A stretch of DNA of 64,000 nt from Trachythela sp. YZ-2020 (GCA_016169945.1 JADLSH010000155.1:2115501-2179500), one strand, 5' to 3'; shown: positions 12,088-22,756, counted from the stretch's first letter. Numbers and translations: made by a program. Notes: a model not told the origin generated them from the letters alone.

Positions 12088-12996
12088 CTGAAACAGGACA
12101 TGTATTATTCTATTTGACAAATCTTTGTTCTATGATTTTCTTGTGCATTTACACAGAATGAACAATATTGTGTACAATATCCTTAACATGTTAGTCCACA
12201 ATGTAACCCATTTACTCAGTCTAATGCTTGTTAATTTTACTTGAAGGGCTCTCTATCTCAAGTCTCTGCTCTCTACTTAAAAAATCAATGAAAAGTAAAG
12301 TCTCCTGGTATTCAATATCCTGGTGTATCAGTATTATACAAAAATTGTCAATAAATGTTGGGTTATTTTATTTTGAAGTTTTGTTTTGAATTAATAATTT
12401 TACATTGAATATTAAAACTGAATTTTTGTGTATGTATCTATGTCCTATGATTATGTTTCAGCACATTATGTTTAAATATATTTCAATTGACAATTTTGTT
12501 TAACTTGTCAGATTTTAAAAACTTTTTCTCTCGTGTTCTACGCCTACGCTGGCATGAAAAATCGAGAATTTAATGGGTTTTTGAGTCTGTATGAGTTGAG
12601 ATCAGTGGGCACTGGACAGATTTTGAATATAATTATTGCTGGAATACTTCATTTTACAAAGTAGTTTTGATGTGCTTGTGCGGTGTTGTTTAAAGCTAAT
12701 TGTGAAATGGACTGTGCCTTTTATACTTTTATATATACAATGGTTATCTATGGTTACTCTTTTTTGCAAATAAAAAGTTGGTTATGGGAAAATTCAGTTA
12801 ATGTTTAAAACGTGAAAAAACGTCTGAACGGCGAACTATAGTTTTTGCATAAATACAATCAATGACAAACGATGAAGAACAAAGCATAAAAGGAAACAGA
12901 TACTGTGTAGTGTTTGCATTACGATTAAACTATGTTAACACCCCTACAGTCGGTAAAAATAGCATTAAAACTAGTTCAATAAAATCCATATTCTAC

Positions 12997-13076
12997 CTGT
13001 GAAATGCAACGTTAGTTCCATCATTTGATGGCACTCTTCTCTTCGTACAATTGTACGCGGCACAAGACTGTGGCAT
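12997..13076 (-). CDS. P-element transposase exon 1: start of THAP zinc finger
   Basis: An ATG at 13076 opens 26 codons starting MPQSCAAYNC, with the first two zinc-binding cysteines of the C2CH THAP finger in the usual spacing. A donor (CACAG|GTAGAA on the - strand) ends the exon in phase 2. The join to the acceptor at 12088 restores an Arg codon and runs straight on into FPLKN. THAP domains are the site-specific DNA-binding module of P-type transposases and bind subterminal element DNA. Very short, but start, finger cysteines and splice phase all agree. Confidence 0.75.
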
Positions 13077-13333
13077 GTTTTTTTAAATTAAAACGACTAA
13101 AATGAATCTGGTTCAATATTTTTATCACTCAGAAACAAAAAACCTGAAATCAGACGACTTTAAAACTCTTAAAAACAGCTGTAAAACTTGAAGAACGCTC
13201 GTAAACTAAAGGTCTTTAATTAGCAAACAAATTTCCCGCGCTTTTTTTTGCCCGCTTGTTCCGCCATCTTGGATTGTTCAAAATGTCACGCCTGGCGAGG
13301 CCGAGCCGGCGATCTATACCTCCTATATCTATG

Positions 13334-13341
13334 TGCAGGTC
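13334..13341. repeat. 8-bp target duplication, right of P element
   Basis: TGCAGGTC. The sequence then resumes with ACGCATCGG as in copy A, but with a 16-bp local duplication (CTAGATCAGTGATCGG) just downstream. Confidence 0.9.
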
Positions 13342-13414
13342 ACGCATCGGCTAGATCAGTGATCGGCTACGTATGAGTCAGCAATCTAGGTTTACTATAT
13401 CTATGGTTTTGAGG

Positions 13415-15176
13415 GGGAACGACTAAAAGGAGAGTTAAAATTGGAGAGTTAAATCGGAGAGTTAAGATTTCGGAGAGTTAAGTTCGAGCCACGCCCACTT
13501 TTGTGAACGACCACGCCCACTTTCTTAACTCTCCCGATGGTATATTTGAACTAACGTCAGAGAGTTAATTTTGATTTAACTCTATTGCTTAAAAAAATAA
13601 AAAGGAAGAGAGAGTTAACTTTGTCGTAACTCTCAAAATGCTAAAAAAATGCTAGCGAGAGAGTTAAGCTGGTTTTTCGAATAAAATGGTGTCCCATACC
13701 GGATATCTTGTCAGGATGATCACAAACGATTCATAATTGTCATAACGTATCTAACGACGACACATAACTTGTCTAACGACGATAAAATATTGCCTATTTT
13801 TGAATGTCCGTTAGGCAATATGTCCTAAATTATTTGCGTTGTCGCACTGGAAGGGCTTCTATAGTATAGTCGGTTATTATATACGGTTGTGATATTATCA
13901 CAACCGTATAGTGATATACATCTGTTATATTCTATGACTAAGAGTATGACTATATACAAGTTATTGTCAAGTTTCATGTGCCGGTGGCAGTGCCGGCTCA
14001 CATTCTTCCGCAAAGTCAAACAAAGCAGTTAAACATGAGCAAGTTTTACTTTGATATGTTTTATTTGCGGCAATGCCCTGCCTGTTTGTTGAAAAGTCGA
14101 ATATAATGCTGAAAGGTAATTCGATAGGGTTTCAAAAGAGATATAGCATGTTTTATAATTGTAAATATTTATTGAGATACGAGTCGAGAAAGAGGTTGGG
14201 AATTGGGTAGCGAAATTGTTTATACAATTGTTAATAAAACAAAAAAAAACAATGCCCATCGTTATGGAAGCCAAAGTGCCAAGCTGGCAAACAACCGTCG
14301 TTGTTCGATAAAAGTAACAGAATAGCTAATGAGGAAGCCATTTCATGTCTCAACATGAAAGGTGGCGAAAAATTCTTGTTTATGCCTTAATTAATTTAAG
14401 AATCAAACTCAAGAGCCATATAATAAACTGTTTATTGACCTCGCTTGTTCGGTCTGTACAGTGAAATATCGGACCTCTGTTTTTTAGTACGGACCGCGCT
14501 CGCTGCGCTCGCTTGGTCCGTACTAAAAAACTACTAAAAAACCTCGGTCCGATATTTCACTGTACAGACCTCACGCTCGGTCAATAACCTATTAATCTAA
14601 ACCTTATTCAGTATTTTTTTTTTTTTTACGACCGACTGTCCACTTTTTAAAAAATTGAAATCCGTAAAAAAATTTTTAAAAAAAAGTCTGGCCTTAAACT
14701 TGTCAAAGAAAATTTGCTTGTACATATAGTCTTTTATAGACGAGGTACGAGAAAAGATACGAGTCGAGAAAGAGGTTGGGAATTTTACGGGCGGTCTGCA
14801 AAGATTAATGGGTAGCGAAATTGTTTATATATACTATGCTCTCTTTGTTTGACTCGGATGTTGCCTATTAGTATTTTATCACTATTGTCACATCAATATC
14901 ACCATTTTATTCGAAAAACCAACTTAACTCTCTCGCTTAGCATTTTTTGGCATTTTGAGAGTTACGACAAAGTTAACTCTCTCTCCCTTTTTATTTTTTT
15001 AAGCAATAGAGTTAAATCAAAATTAACTCTCTGACGTTAGTTCAAATATACCATCGGGAGAGTTAAGAAAGTGGGCGTGGCCGTTCACAAAAGTGGGCGT
15101 GGCTCGAACTTAACTCTCCGAAATCTTAACTCTCCGATTTAACTCTCCAATTTTAACTCTCCTTTTAGTCACACCC
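13415..15176. mobile_element. Nonautonomous long-TIR element, 9-bp target duplication (Mutator-like)
   Basis: Ends of about 265 bp are inverted copies beginning GGGWNYGACTAAAAGGAGAG and rich in the GAGAGTTAA motif. The flanks GTTTTGAGG at 13406-13414 and 15177-15185 are a perfect 9-bp duplication. The empty site is present in copy A at about 4611-4620. Long TIRs plus 9 bp suggest a Mutator-like element. The interior has no transposase; it contains a palindrome at about 14421-14595 and a roughly 50-bp direct repeat (about 14176-14225 and 14758-14830). Confidence 0.75.
14421..14595. repeat. Near-perfect hairpin inside the long-TIR element
   Basis: The arms pair over about 75 bp (TCTGTACAGTGAAATATCGG and complement), with the turn at GCGCTCGCTGCGCTCGC. 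Architecturally similar hairpins of different sequence occur at 24427, 40595, 41778, 46455 and 50706. Confidence 0.7.
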
Positions 15177-15185
15177 GTTTTGAGG

Positions 15186-16290
15186 CACAGGGAGTCCAAC
15201 TAAGAACTGTGACGAGTAGGACTAAATATAGTCACAGTTATATAGCGTAGTATATTCAAATTATTGGACTTACTTGTATAAATCATAGAGCTTATATTAT
15301 TGCTTCAATTCGAACAATGATTCAAAACGAAAATATTGCATCATTTCCATGGCGAATTATTGATAATACGAAATTATTACATGACGTTTCGAGCAAACAA
15401 CAGCAAGGATTGCGGGCGCTCGAGGGCAGGCGGGATGAAACACCGATCACGTGAACGTTTCGTGTGCTCCATAAGTAGCCTTTTAATCTTTTTTTTGTGT
15501 TTTTTACGATTCAGACGATATTCTATTGCATAAACAAATATGGTCATTACCGAGAAACAGTTGATGAAACTATTTTACGGGATTTATAACAGCGGGCATT
15601 CTTCGACGTTTTCGCGAGATGTGTTCCATAAGTAGCCTGTTCTCGCGCGAGCAGAGAAAAATTAGGGAGGCGAGGCGCGAGAAAGGAGAAAATGCGGGCT
15701 GCCGCAAAACTAGCTGTAAATGAGTTACGCCCACTACAAAATTGATGCTTAATCTGATCAGTATTAAATGCGATGAACTATGCGATAATTTTTTTATATT
15801 TTTTTTTATTTTTTTAAATAGAATGACTGACATGACTATGACTATGACTATGCGATAAATTGACTGACATGTTACATTCACGGATCTGGTTACATTTCAA
15901 AACAATAACAATTATAACACCTATACAAGTGCGCGTTTGTCATTTGGAAGAATGCCGCAAATATACAAATATTTTGTGCTCTGAAAATATAATTAATTTC
16001 GATAGTACATCGTACGTTTCTTCGGAAAATATGTTCATTCATATTCATATTCATTTTATTAAAATATCATGAGCACTATATTAACAGTGAATTGCGATAT
16101 TCTTACATAGTACATATAATTACAATTATTGCTGCGTAGCGAGCGAGCCTTAAGCGAGCGAGCGAGCAGCAGACCTAATTTGTGCGGTGGGGCTTGATTT
16201 CTCAATTTTCTAAATGCAAGGAATTGTGGTTATGCGCAGTAGATGCGCAGTTTAGTTAAATGCGTTCGGCGGCAGTCAGCACGTGGAAGC
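15186..16290. repeat. Duplicated block, copy B
   Basis: Matches 4620-4744 joined directly to 5992-6945, so it lacks the palindromic insertion at 4745-5984. The similarity fades after about 16290. No gene is supported. Confidence 0.7.
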
Positions 16291-17204
16291 TGTCGATTTT
16301 TCTGTCAATATTTGGCTGTTTACTGTAATTTTGCTGAAGAAAATATCTGATTTATTATCTTGAAAGGTAACCTTTTGTTGATTGTATTCACTTCATTGTT
16401 TTCTTGCTGTTTATATCCGCCTTCCGTACACTTGTCTCATTGTTTTTGGTGTTTATAATTTGTATTTAAGCTGTCGTCTGTTGATATTTCTCTCAAGTTT
16501 TGGCTGCTTCTGTTTTGCTCGGAAGATTTATTCTGAAATAAGCTATACGTATGCTTTAGACAAATAAATTATCTTTCTTTTAAGGTATAATGACCACCTT
16601 GTAAAGCTTACTTTTTACCGTGCTTTTTCTCAACAAAATGTTCGAAGGGCGCCTCATAATATAATATATGCAATAATATAATTTGACCGCCATCTTTTTC
16701 TTCGCTCATTTTCTTTCGAATAATGACAAATAATCAACTCTACGCAAACGTCATTGTGCTACCTTACTCAATAGTTTTTTAAACCGCAAAATCGAACAGC
16801 CTTGATATTCGTGATATAATATCATATTCCGTGTTTGTTGTTTATTATGATCAAGCGCGGGGTTTCCACTGAGCGCAATGTGTTGACTTCTGCTAGCTAA
16901 ATGGTTTGGTTTACTGCTATGTTTTTACACTGAAAAAAGGACTAACTGATTTAATTATTTTCATTCTTGCTCAAACTGAACTTGTTTGCCAAACTGGCCA
17001 GATGAATTGTTATTACATGAGCAAAGGCCTGCTTGCTTGCCGGACCGGCTAGAACAAACAGCATGGGATCCTTTGGCGGCCCAGACTTCTTAGTAAGCCA
17101 ACTCGCCTCCATGTAATCAAAGCCGTTGGCAGACACTCTGTCATGGCTTTGTTACAGGTGCGCAGTTTGGTGATTTCAGTGGAAATTTCAACCCCCTGTA
17201 CTGC
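16291..17204. other. No gene recognised
   Basis: Only short open frames without supporting motifs. No clear repeats were seen. Confidence 0.35.
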
Positions 17205-17984
17205 AGAGGGCCCCCTATACTTCGCCTCGCGTGAAGCGTGGTGGGACTATTTTACTTCGCCGTGAAACGTGATCAATGATTTTTTTTTCCGTGTTTCGTG
17301 ATCGAATGGCTTCAAATCTTTTTACGTGCAACGTGAAAGAAACTTTCTATTTAACCGTGACCCGCGAATGACGGATAGAAATATCCGTGATTCATGAATC
17401 GTCTGTTTTGCGTGAACAGTTTTTGCAGGATTCAATACGGAATTTCTGTTGTTTATTGACTCTTTATTGAAATTTAAGACTTTAAAGTTGAAAACTTTAA
17501 AGTTCAAACCCCAGTGGTTCAAACTAACACAAAATAATTGGGCAATATGTCGACGCGATCACACGCAAAATTCACCATCAACGGCGCCCAATAAACCAGT
17601 GCAAGACGTTAAGGAAGGCAAGAGTGAATTTAGTGATGAAAGATCTACAAATGTCGCGCGAATGATTGAAACGATTATGAGCAAGCTTGGCAACTGGCAA
17701 GCTGGATATTATCGACGACCGCATAATATCGATGGAGCAAGAGTTGAAAGAGGCCAAACAATCACTCGAATAAACGCACATGCAGAGGTTGAAACTTTAG
17801 AAAAAACGCTTAGACGGAGGGCATTGTATAATAATCTGTGAATTTTGTTTGTATTTTTACGTGAATCGTGATTGCTTCGACTTTTTCGTGAGCGTGAAGG
17901 AGTTTTTGCGATTTTTCGTGGCTCGTGAAAAGAGTAAATATTTTTACGTGAATGCATTTTGTGAAGGGGTATAGGGGGCCCTCT
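17205..17984. mobile_element. 780-bp TIR element with CGTGA-rich ends and LINE ORF1 debris
   Basis: Starts AGAGGGCCCCCTATAC and ends with its reverse complement. Both flanking parts carry many CGTGA(A/T) units, in the same orientation on both sides. No certain target duplication (ACTGC against ACTTC). In the centre, about 17695-17810, a frame reads KLDIIDDRIISMEQELKEAK, a coiled-coil typical of non-LTR retrotransposon ORF1 proteins, followed by stops. The superfamily of the outer element is unknown. Confidence 0.55.
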
Positions 17985-18071
17985 ACTTCAGACAGAGCCG
18001 TATCATTACCTACATTGTGTATATTGCACTCAAATTGCTTAATTTGCCTACAATGAGTTAACAAGCCAAAT

Positions 18072-18112
18072 AGGGGAAGTCAAGTCCGTTCTGCGCATCT
18101 TTTCTGCGCATT
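18072..18112 (+). repeat. Left terminal inverted repeat of the P2X7-domain unit
   Basis: AGGGGAAGTCAAGTCCGTTC and the following CTGCGCATC repeats; reverse complement of 20414-20454 with two mismatches. Confidence 0.8.
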
Positions 18113-18604
18113 ATGTGAGGGCCCTCACCATTGGAATTTTAATTGAATAACGCATGCGCATTTCGTGCATCAAATCGTCTGGCATTAGACAGAATAAAGT
18201 ACTAAAGTATGGCATATCTGGGTACATTGCCAGCTAATGGGTTAAATTTCATTGAAGAGGTTTTGCAATTGTAAAAAGTCAAGCACTATTCAACAACCTA
18301 TAATTTTCACAGCAGAGGATCAACATTTAAATGTATGCTTTGTGAGGGGGGAAGAGTTGCAAAAATCTATGTTTTGTATGCTCGCTTTTGAAAATTTGAA
18401 TGATTGCATATGTAGCTCATATTTTTATAATCTAATCTAATTATACAAACAAATTTGTTCCAAATAGCTAAATGAACTGATAATTTTTTATGTGTAAATA
18501 TATTATATGTAATAATTAAAATCTATATGAATCTGTCTTTAACAAAAAGAACTAAATTTACTAAATACATTATACAAGTCATTTATTGTGTATTGCCAAT
18601 AGCA

Positions 18605-18960
18605 CTAAAGCCTAGCTGGCCGGAAACCTGTATAAACTCCATTGGGAGAAGGATACCTTGCTCTTATTGCAAGAACACAACAACTTGGCACCACTACTCT
18701 GTTGCCCCTGCCCAAACGCCCATGCTGCCATAGAACAAACTGTCTATCTGCAGAATGCCTAAAGTGTTCATTGTTTCTGGGGTGTTCCATAACTAGAATG
18801 TCCTCTCTATACCTCATTGCAATGTCCAAAACATTTGCATCCAGGACAAGCTGGTTGAACAAAGCGTTTGTTGTCACACAAGGCATAACTCCTTTTGAAC
18901 AACGTTTGTTTTCATCTTGGGTGGGCGTTGGTGCTAATGGCCACAAAAACACCATTCAGG
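18605..18960 (-). pseudogene. P2X7-type cytoplasmic ('ballast') domain exon
   Basis: The frame reads PTPTQDENKRCSKG, then NQLVLDANVLDIAMRYREDI, RQFVLWQHGRLGRGNR, VVVPSCCVLAIRARYPSPNG and VYTGF. The pattern of YR/DRQ...W..G....G.....PSCC...IR..FP...G.Y.GF matches the C-terminal cytoplasmic domain of vertebrate P2X7 receptors, known there as a zinc- and guanine-nucleotide-binding ballast. No channel or transmembrane part is present nearby. Upstream in another frame are WCFCGH residues, which fit the missing start of the domain and point to a frameshift. It is the last exon of the gene in the TIR-bounded unit. Multicopy genes with this domain but no channel are, to my knowledge, common in some invertebrates. 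Confidence 0.6.
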
Positions 18961-19619
18961 AATTTTGTCTGATGGAGGGTCTGGTTGGGATGATTCATCC
19001 TGACCTTGTGGCAAATTTATCGGTAATTCACCAAGTCAGAATACATTGCTGGCTGTCTTCGCAACAATTCCAGTTCCAACCTTCTCAAAGCCTCCAAATT
19101 TATGCTTTCAACCAAATTCTAGCAAAAATACATAATTATACTCTTTCAGTTTAACTTTAACTCACCATAGCCATTGGTGTCTCACAATGGGAGCCTTACT
19201 AGCTTCAACTTTGCGAAGTTAGCTGAAGCAAAGGGGAAATAGTATGTAACTTGTTGATGTGCAAAAAGTCTTTAGTTTGACACACCATTGAATCAGGGAT
19301 GTGAACACCAACACACCCTATAAACATTAAAATACATGTACAGACTGGGGATCGTCAGTACACCATCAATTTGATCAGTGGGTATAGAGTGTGTTTACAC
19401 AGTGAGTAGACACAATCACTTGAAACAAAACTATATACTGTAGTGGAAAAATGATATACAACTATTAAAAGTGCCATCTCAACAAAATACTATGTTATCT
19501 TCAACACATATATGCATCTATTGAAATTAATCATATGTACAAGTACAGATACATTGCCAATTTATAAACTGTAGCTACTAAATTAGGGAAACAAATGGAT
19601 GATTTTAAATATATGCTAC

Positions 19620-19866
19620 CTGCAGATGCTGCTCGTGGGTCAGCAGACGTTTTTCGGCGTTTTCCTCCACACGCAACCCCACGGCCTCTCCCATGACCTC
19701 TGGCTCTTGATCCAGCACGTCCCCTGGTTGTTTCTGTCGCATTTCCACAGTTGCAAGAAGATGTTTCGCCAGTTTTTCTTTGACCGCGTGCAAACGACCT
19801 CTCGCTCGCTTTACACTTGGTTCTGAGATATCCATCTCGTCACTACTATCATGTTCTGCACCCTGA
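19620..19866 (-). pseudogene. P2X7-domain gene, middle exon: CNCG and Arg-Gly-rich region
   Basis: Follows a TTTCAG acceptor. It opens with an acidic AEHDSSDEMDISEPS. In a second frame it then reads SCNCGNATETTRGRAGSRAR and an RG-rich run GHGRGRGVACGGKRRK, ending at a GTAGCA donor near 19619. The frame switch again implies decay. RG-rich tracts commonly bind nucleic acid; no function is claimed here. Confidence 0.4.
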
Positions 19867-20002
19867 AATTATTAGATATTACATATAAATATTTTTAACA
19901 ACTAAAATTCGGCAACACTTACATTTTTTACATTTTAATACGTACCTGCGTTTCACATTATTTGACACTTTCAGATGTTTCGAATGAATCGGTGTCGCTT
20001 TC

Positions 20003-20259
20003 TTGTAGATTCCGTCGATTCAAACACGAACTTCTGTCTGGGTGGCAAACGCAAGAGCAATACTGCCCTTTTCTTTACAAGGACAAGCATTTCTTCCCTT
20101 TTCCCGCAAACACATTCCATGACATGAACATACTGCCATGTTTATATCCACATTGGGAACTTGTGCAATGTCCTCGATTTCATCTACTGTGCTTCGACTT
20201 TCGTCCATTGTTGCATAATGCGGCATGGCTTTTTTGTGTTTAGCGAGGAAAGGTGGCAT
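20003..20259 (-). pseudogene. P2X7-domain gene, first exon: cysteine-rich region
   Basis: From the ATG at 20259 the frame reads MPPFLAKHKK, an acidic stretch, then CSCHGMCLREKGRNACPCKE. One base out of frame the Cys-rich segment continues as YCSCVCHPDRSSCLNRR and an acidic Ser-rich end (ESDTDSFETSES). The closely spaced CxC pairs look like a zinc cluster of the CXC/tesmin kind. The one-base frame change means this copy is broken or has a sequence error. Confidence 0.5.
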
Positions 20260-20413
20260 TTCGTTTTACTTCCCATGAACGAAGCAGGTAAAAAAATACT
20301 GTAAGTATTGTAAAAGGACCACACACAAAGTCATTAAAATCCAGGTGAGAACAACAAGAGGCAAAAGGCGTCATGTAAGACAGTTATAGTGTATCAAAAC
20401 AAAGGATGTAAAC

Positions 20414-20454
20414 AATGCGCAGAACAGATGCGCAGAACGGACTTGACTTCCACT
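20414..20454 (-). repeat. Right terminal inverted repeat of the P2X7-domain unit
   Basis: Read on the - strand it begins AGTGGAAGTCAAGTCCGTTC, matching 18072-18112. Confidence 0.8.
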
Positions 20455-20515
20455 TTAATAAAGTGTTAAAACTGAACTTAAATAAATTTATATAAACATT
20501 AATTATTAGAATTTT

Positions 20516-20963
20516 CAGGGGCGTCGTGGGTCCCATGTTTTAAGGGGGCGGGGGGGGGCAAGGGCAGCATTTTTCCGACAAACACAATTTTTTTCGACAT
20601 AAATAATATACGAAGTCATACGAAAATGTTCATAAGTTTGATTCTTAGAAAAAACTGCGAAAAGGTGAAGTGGAAAACCGGCTTTAAGATGAATAATGCA
20701 TGCCCATTTCACAATATAAGTTATATTGGGAAAACGTAAACTGAGTCAGATTTCCGATATTTTCATCTATATATTTTGTTATTCAAACATGTTTCGCATT
20801 GTCAAACAACGAAGAGAAGTAAAATTCCCGCTCGTATATGCAGGTATGCTTGACCACGAAGATTCCGACAACATAACAAATTTAGAAGATTCATTATCAA
20901 AATGAGACTGACGGGTCTCGACGATAGGGTGGGGCATGGCCCCCCCCGGCTACGGCGCCACTG
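20516..20963. mobile_element. hAT MITE, 448 bp, 8-bp target duplication
   Basis: Ends CAGGGGCGTCGTGGG and (complement) CAGTGGCGCCGTAGCC, flanked by AGAATTTT at 20508-20515 and 20964-20971. The CAG...CTG ends plus 8 bp are diagnostic of hAT. It contains G/C homopolymer runs near both ends and no transposase. Its ends resemble those of the hAT at 30836-35126. Confidence 0.85.
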
Positions 20964-20979
20964 AGAATTTTACAGTAAA

Positions 20980-21430
20980 AATCAGAATAATACATTACAT
21001 AGTATATTTAGAATAGAACTACGGTCTAAAATTAGTTTAAAAATGAATCATAACACATAGCAGGGAAGAAGCTACGTTTAAAACGTTCGGTTCTGCATCT
21101 CGGAAGTGTCAACGTTTGACTATTGCGTAGGACATGGTTAATGGTTGTGTATTCGCCCACTTAATAATGAACAACCAGACAAGGACAGAGCATCGTCGTA
21201 GTGATTACCTGGGTACAAATTTCTGAAAGCTCGTTTCTGCACCTTATTCAAGCTTTACAGGAGTTGTGTAGTTAGCCGATATTTTCCCATACAGTCTGGG
21301 AACGATTAGGTCGCAATTCGCAATGTGTTATGATATTTTCCCATACGTACAGTCTGGGAACGATTAGGTCGCAATTCGCAATGTGTTATGATATTTTCCC
21401 ACACAGTCTGGGAACAATTAGGAATCCGAA
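20980..21430 (-). pseudogene. LINE reverse-transcriptase C-terminal fragment with local triplication
   Basis: On the - strand NKVQKRAFRNLYPGNHYDDA is readable (about 21180-21250), the VQKRALR-type motif near the end of CR1/jockey-type RT proteins. Stops surround it. Its upstream portion is repeated in tandem at 21279-21425. Confidence 0.5.
21279..21425. repeat. Tandem repeat, about 2.5 units of 53-60 bp
   Basis: ATATTTTCCCATAC...CAGTCTGGGAACGATTAGG occurs three times, the last copy partial. The second unit carries a 4-bp GTAC expansion. Confidence 0.85.
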
Positions 21431-22150
21431 TATTTTGCTCTATTTCATGTTTTCTTGGCAGGGCCGGCAGAACAGGGGTGCTATGGGGGATAGACCCCTT
21501 CTTTGAGTTATAAGTGAGGGATAAGCCACCCCCAAAAATAGATTAGATCAGGAGAATTCTTCGGTGCCGGCCTGAAATACAAAATGAACAATATTACCTG
21601 GTTTCTGCATGTCATATCAGTCCCAGAACGCAGGAAATGCCGTTTCAGAGACTCCATATTTCACAATTTCCCCCCTATATTCCCCATAGCCTCATTTTGT
21701 GTGCAGTTCAGTCACTAAAATCCACACTTTACAACACCATCGCTATTCATATCTGAGTATATGTAAAAATTAGATTCAATATTGATTAGTTAATAACGTC
21801 TATGCATGACATGTTTTGTTAATACAAATAAGACTAAATTGATTGACAGATAAAATATATGTACAAGCTGTTGTACGATCACAACGAACAATTTAACTAA
21901 AGAACGTGTGTGGTATACCCAGTGTATGTATAGCACCACTACAATAAGCTGGTGCGGTTTTCGCCAAACCTTTCTTGTCCTGATATCTTTCTCATAAGGA
22001 ACTGTCTAACTATTGAATTACTATTATATGATCATGAATACACTTTTATGCATGATCGTAAAAGATTGATCATAAATTATTTGTTCCCGCTTGGGCTATT
22101 TATATACTACTATCAAATTTCGCAGTTGGTCACAAAAATTGAAAATGGAA
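21431..22150. other. No gene recognised
   Basis: AT-rich. No supported frame or repeat was noted. Confidence 0.3.
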
Positions 22151-22756
22151 TTATCTGTCGCTAACATAAACGGCTCTCGCTCTGTTAGTGTTCTTGAGCC
22201 ATTTCCCTGTTTGTCTTTTCTTTGTAATGTTTAAAACTGTGTTAAGAACTGACGTAAATACATACAATCTTCTTCGTGGCTCTGAATAGCTAGCTATCTT
22301 TCCTCCAGGTTTTAGGATTTTGAACGCAGTGTCGATAAGCTTTTCCTTTTCTTGAGCATTCAACCACTCACCACTGAAGAACGAAACTATTAAAGAGTAC
22401 ATCGGAATACTGTTCGTCAAAATGAGGAAATTGACTCGAGCTATCCCCATGTATGAATGAAATATTTTCATTAAAACCGGAATTCTGTTGAATGGCAACA
22501 TTGATTCTCTCCTTGTTGGGATCTACGCCAACTACATGACTTCGTTTACCAACCATCTCTGCAAGAATGGCAGCGAGTTTACCACAAGTCTTTTGCCATA
22601 CTGTAGTTGAAAATCGTTTGCTTCTGAGTAGGACGCTGCATTACGTTTACTGCCACGGATTACACTCATTTTTCTGTCTGATTGTGAAGTCTGGTCCAGG
22701 GTATAATGTCTGTTAAGCATATATTGAACCAAGCGTGTGAAAACCCTGTTTGACAC
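22151..22756 (-). pseudogene. Class I SAM-dependent methyltransferase, broken
   Basis: Three overlapping frames make one methyltransferase. The N-terminal piece is ASYSEANDFQLQYGK; then GKLAAILAEMVGKRSHVVGV with the acidic SAM-binding DPN, ISFIHGDSSSQFPHFD, and DVLFNSFVLQW; then EKLIDTAFKILKPGGKIA (motif III-like LKPGG). The layout resembles methyltransferase type 11 / juvenile-hormone-acid-methyltransferase-like proteins of invertebrates. The glycine-rich motif I (DxGCGxG) is missing between YGK and GKLAAIL, and frame changes occur there and near 22500 and 22370. Together these say pseudogene. The substrate cannot be inferred. Confidence 0.6.

Larger units (their letters stand above)
8986..13333 (-). 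mobile_element. P-superfamily DNA transposon, complete ends, 4348 bp
   Basis: Terminal inverted repeats begin CATAGATATAGGAG. They stay similar for roughly 100 bp, including a shared CCAAGATGGCGGAACAAGCG block on each side. The element is flanked by a perfect 8-bp duplication, TGCAGGTC, at 8978-8985 and 13334-13341. The unoccupied version is present at 4556-4563 in copy A. The 8-bp duplication and the CA...TG ends agree with P elements. The - strand carries a THAP-domain transposase in at least two coding exons, broken by frameshifts, so this copy is not autonomous now. Confidence 0.9.
18072..20454 (-). mobile_element. TIR-bounded unit carrying a P2X7-domain gene
   Basis: A 41-bp inverted repeat with two mismatches, AGKGGAAGTCAAGTCCGTTC then CTGCGCATCTK and a second TCTGCGCATT, lies at 18072-18112 and 20414-20454. 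Between the repeats, on the - strand, are the exons of one cysteine-rich gene ending in a P2X7-type domain. No transposase-like sequence and no convincing target duplication were seen. It could be a nonautonomous transposon that captured a gene, or an unrecognised element type whose own protein carries this domain. Confidence 0.5.

Noticed and set aside
18642..19154. 170-codon + strand frame
   Set aside because: It is the antisense shadow of the P2X7-type exon, whose - strand motifs are far more convincing.
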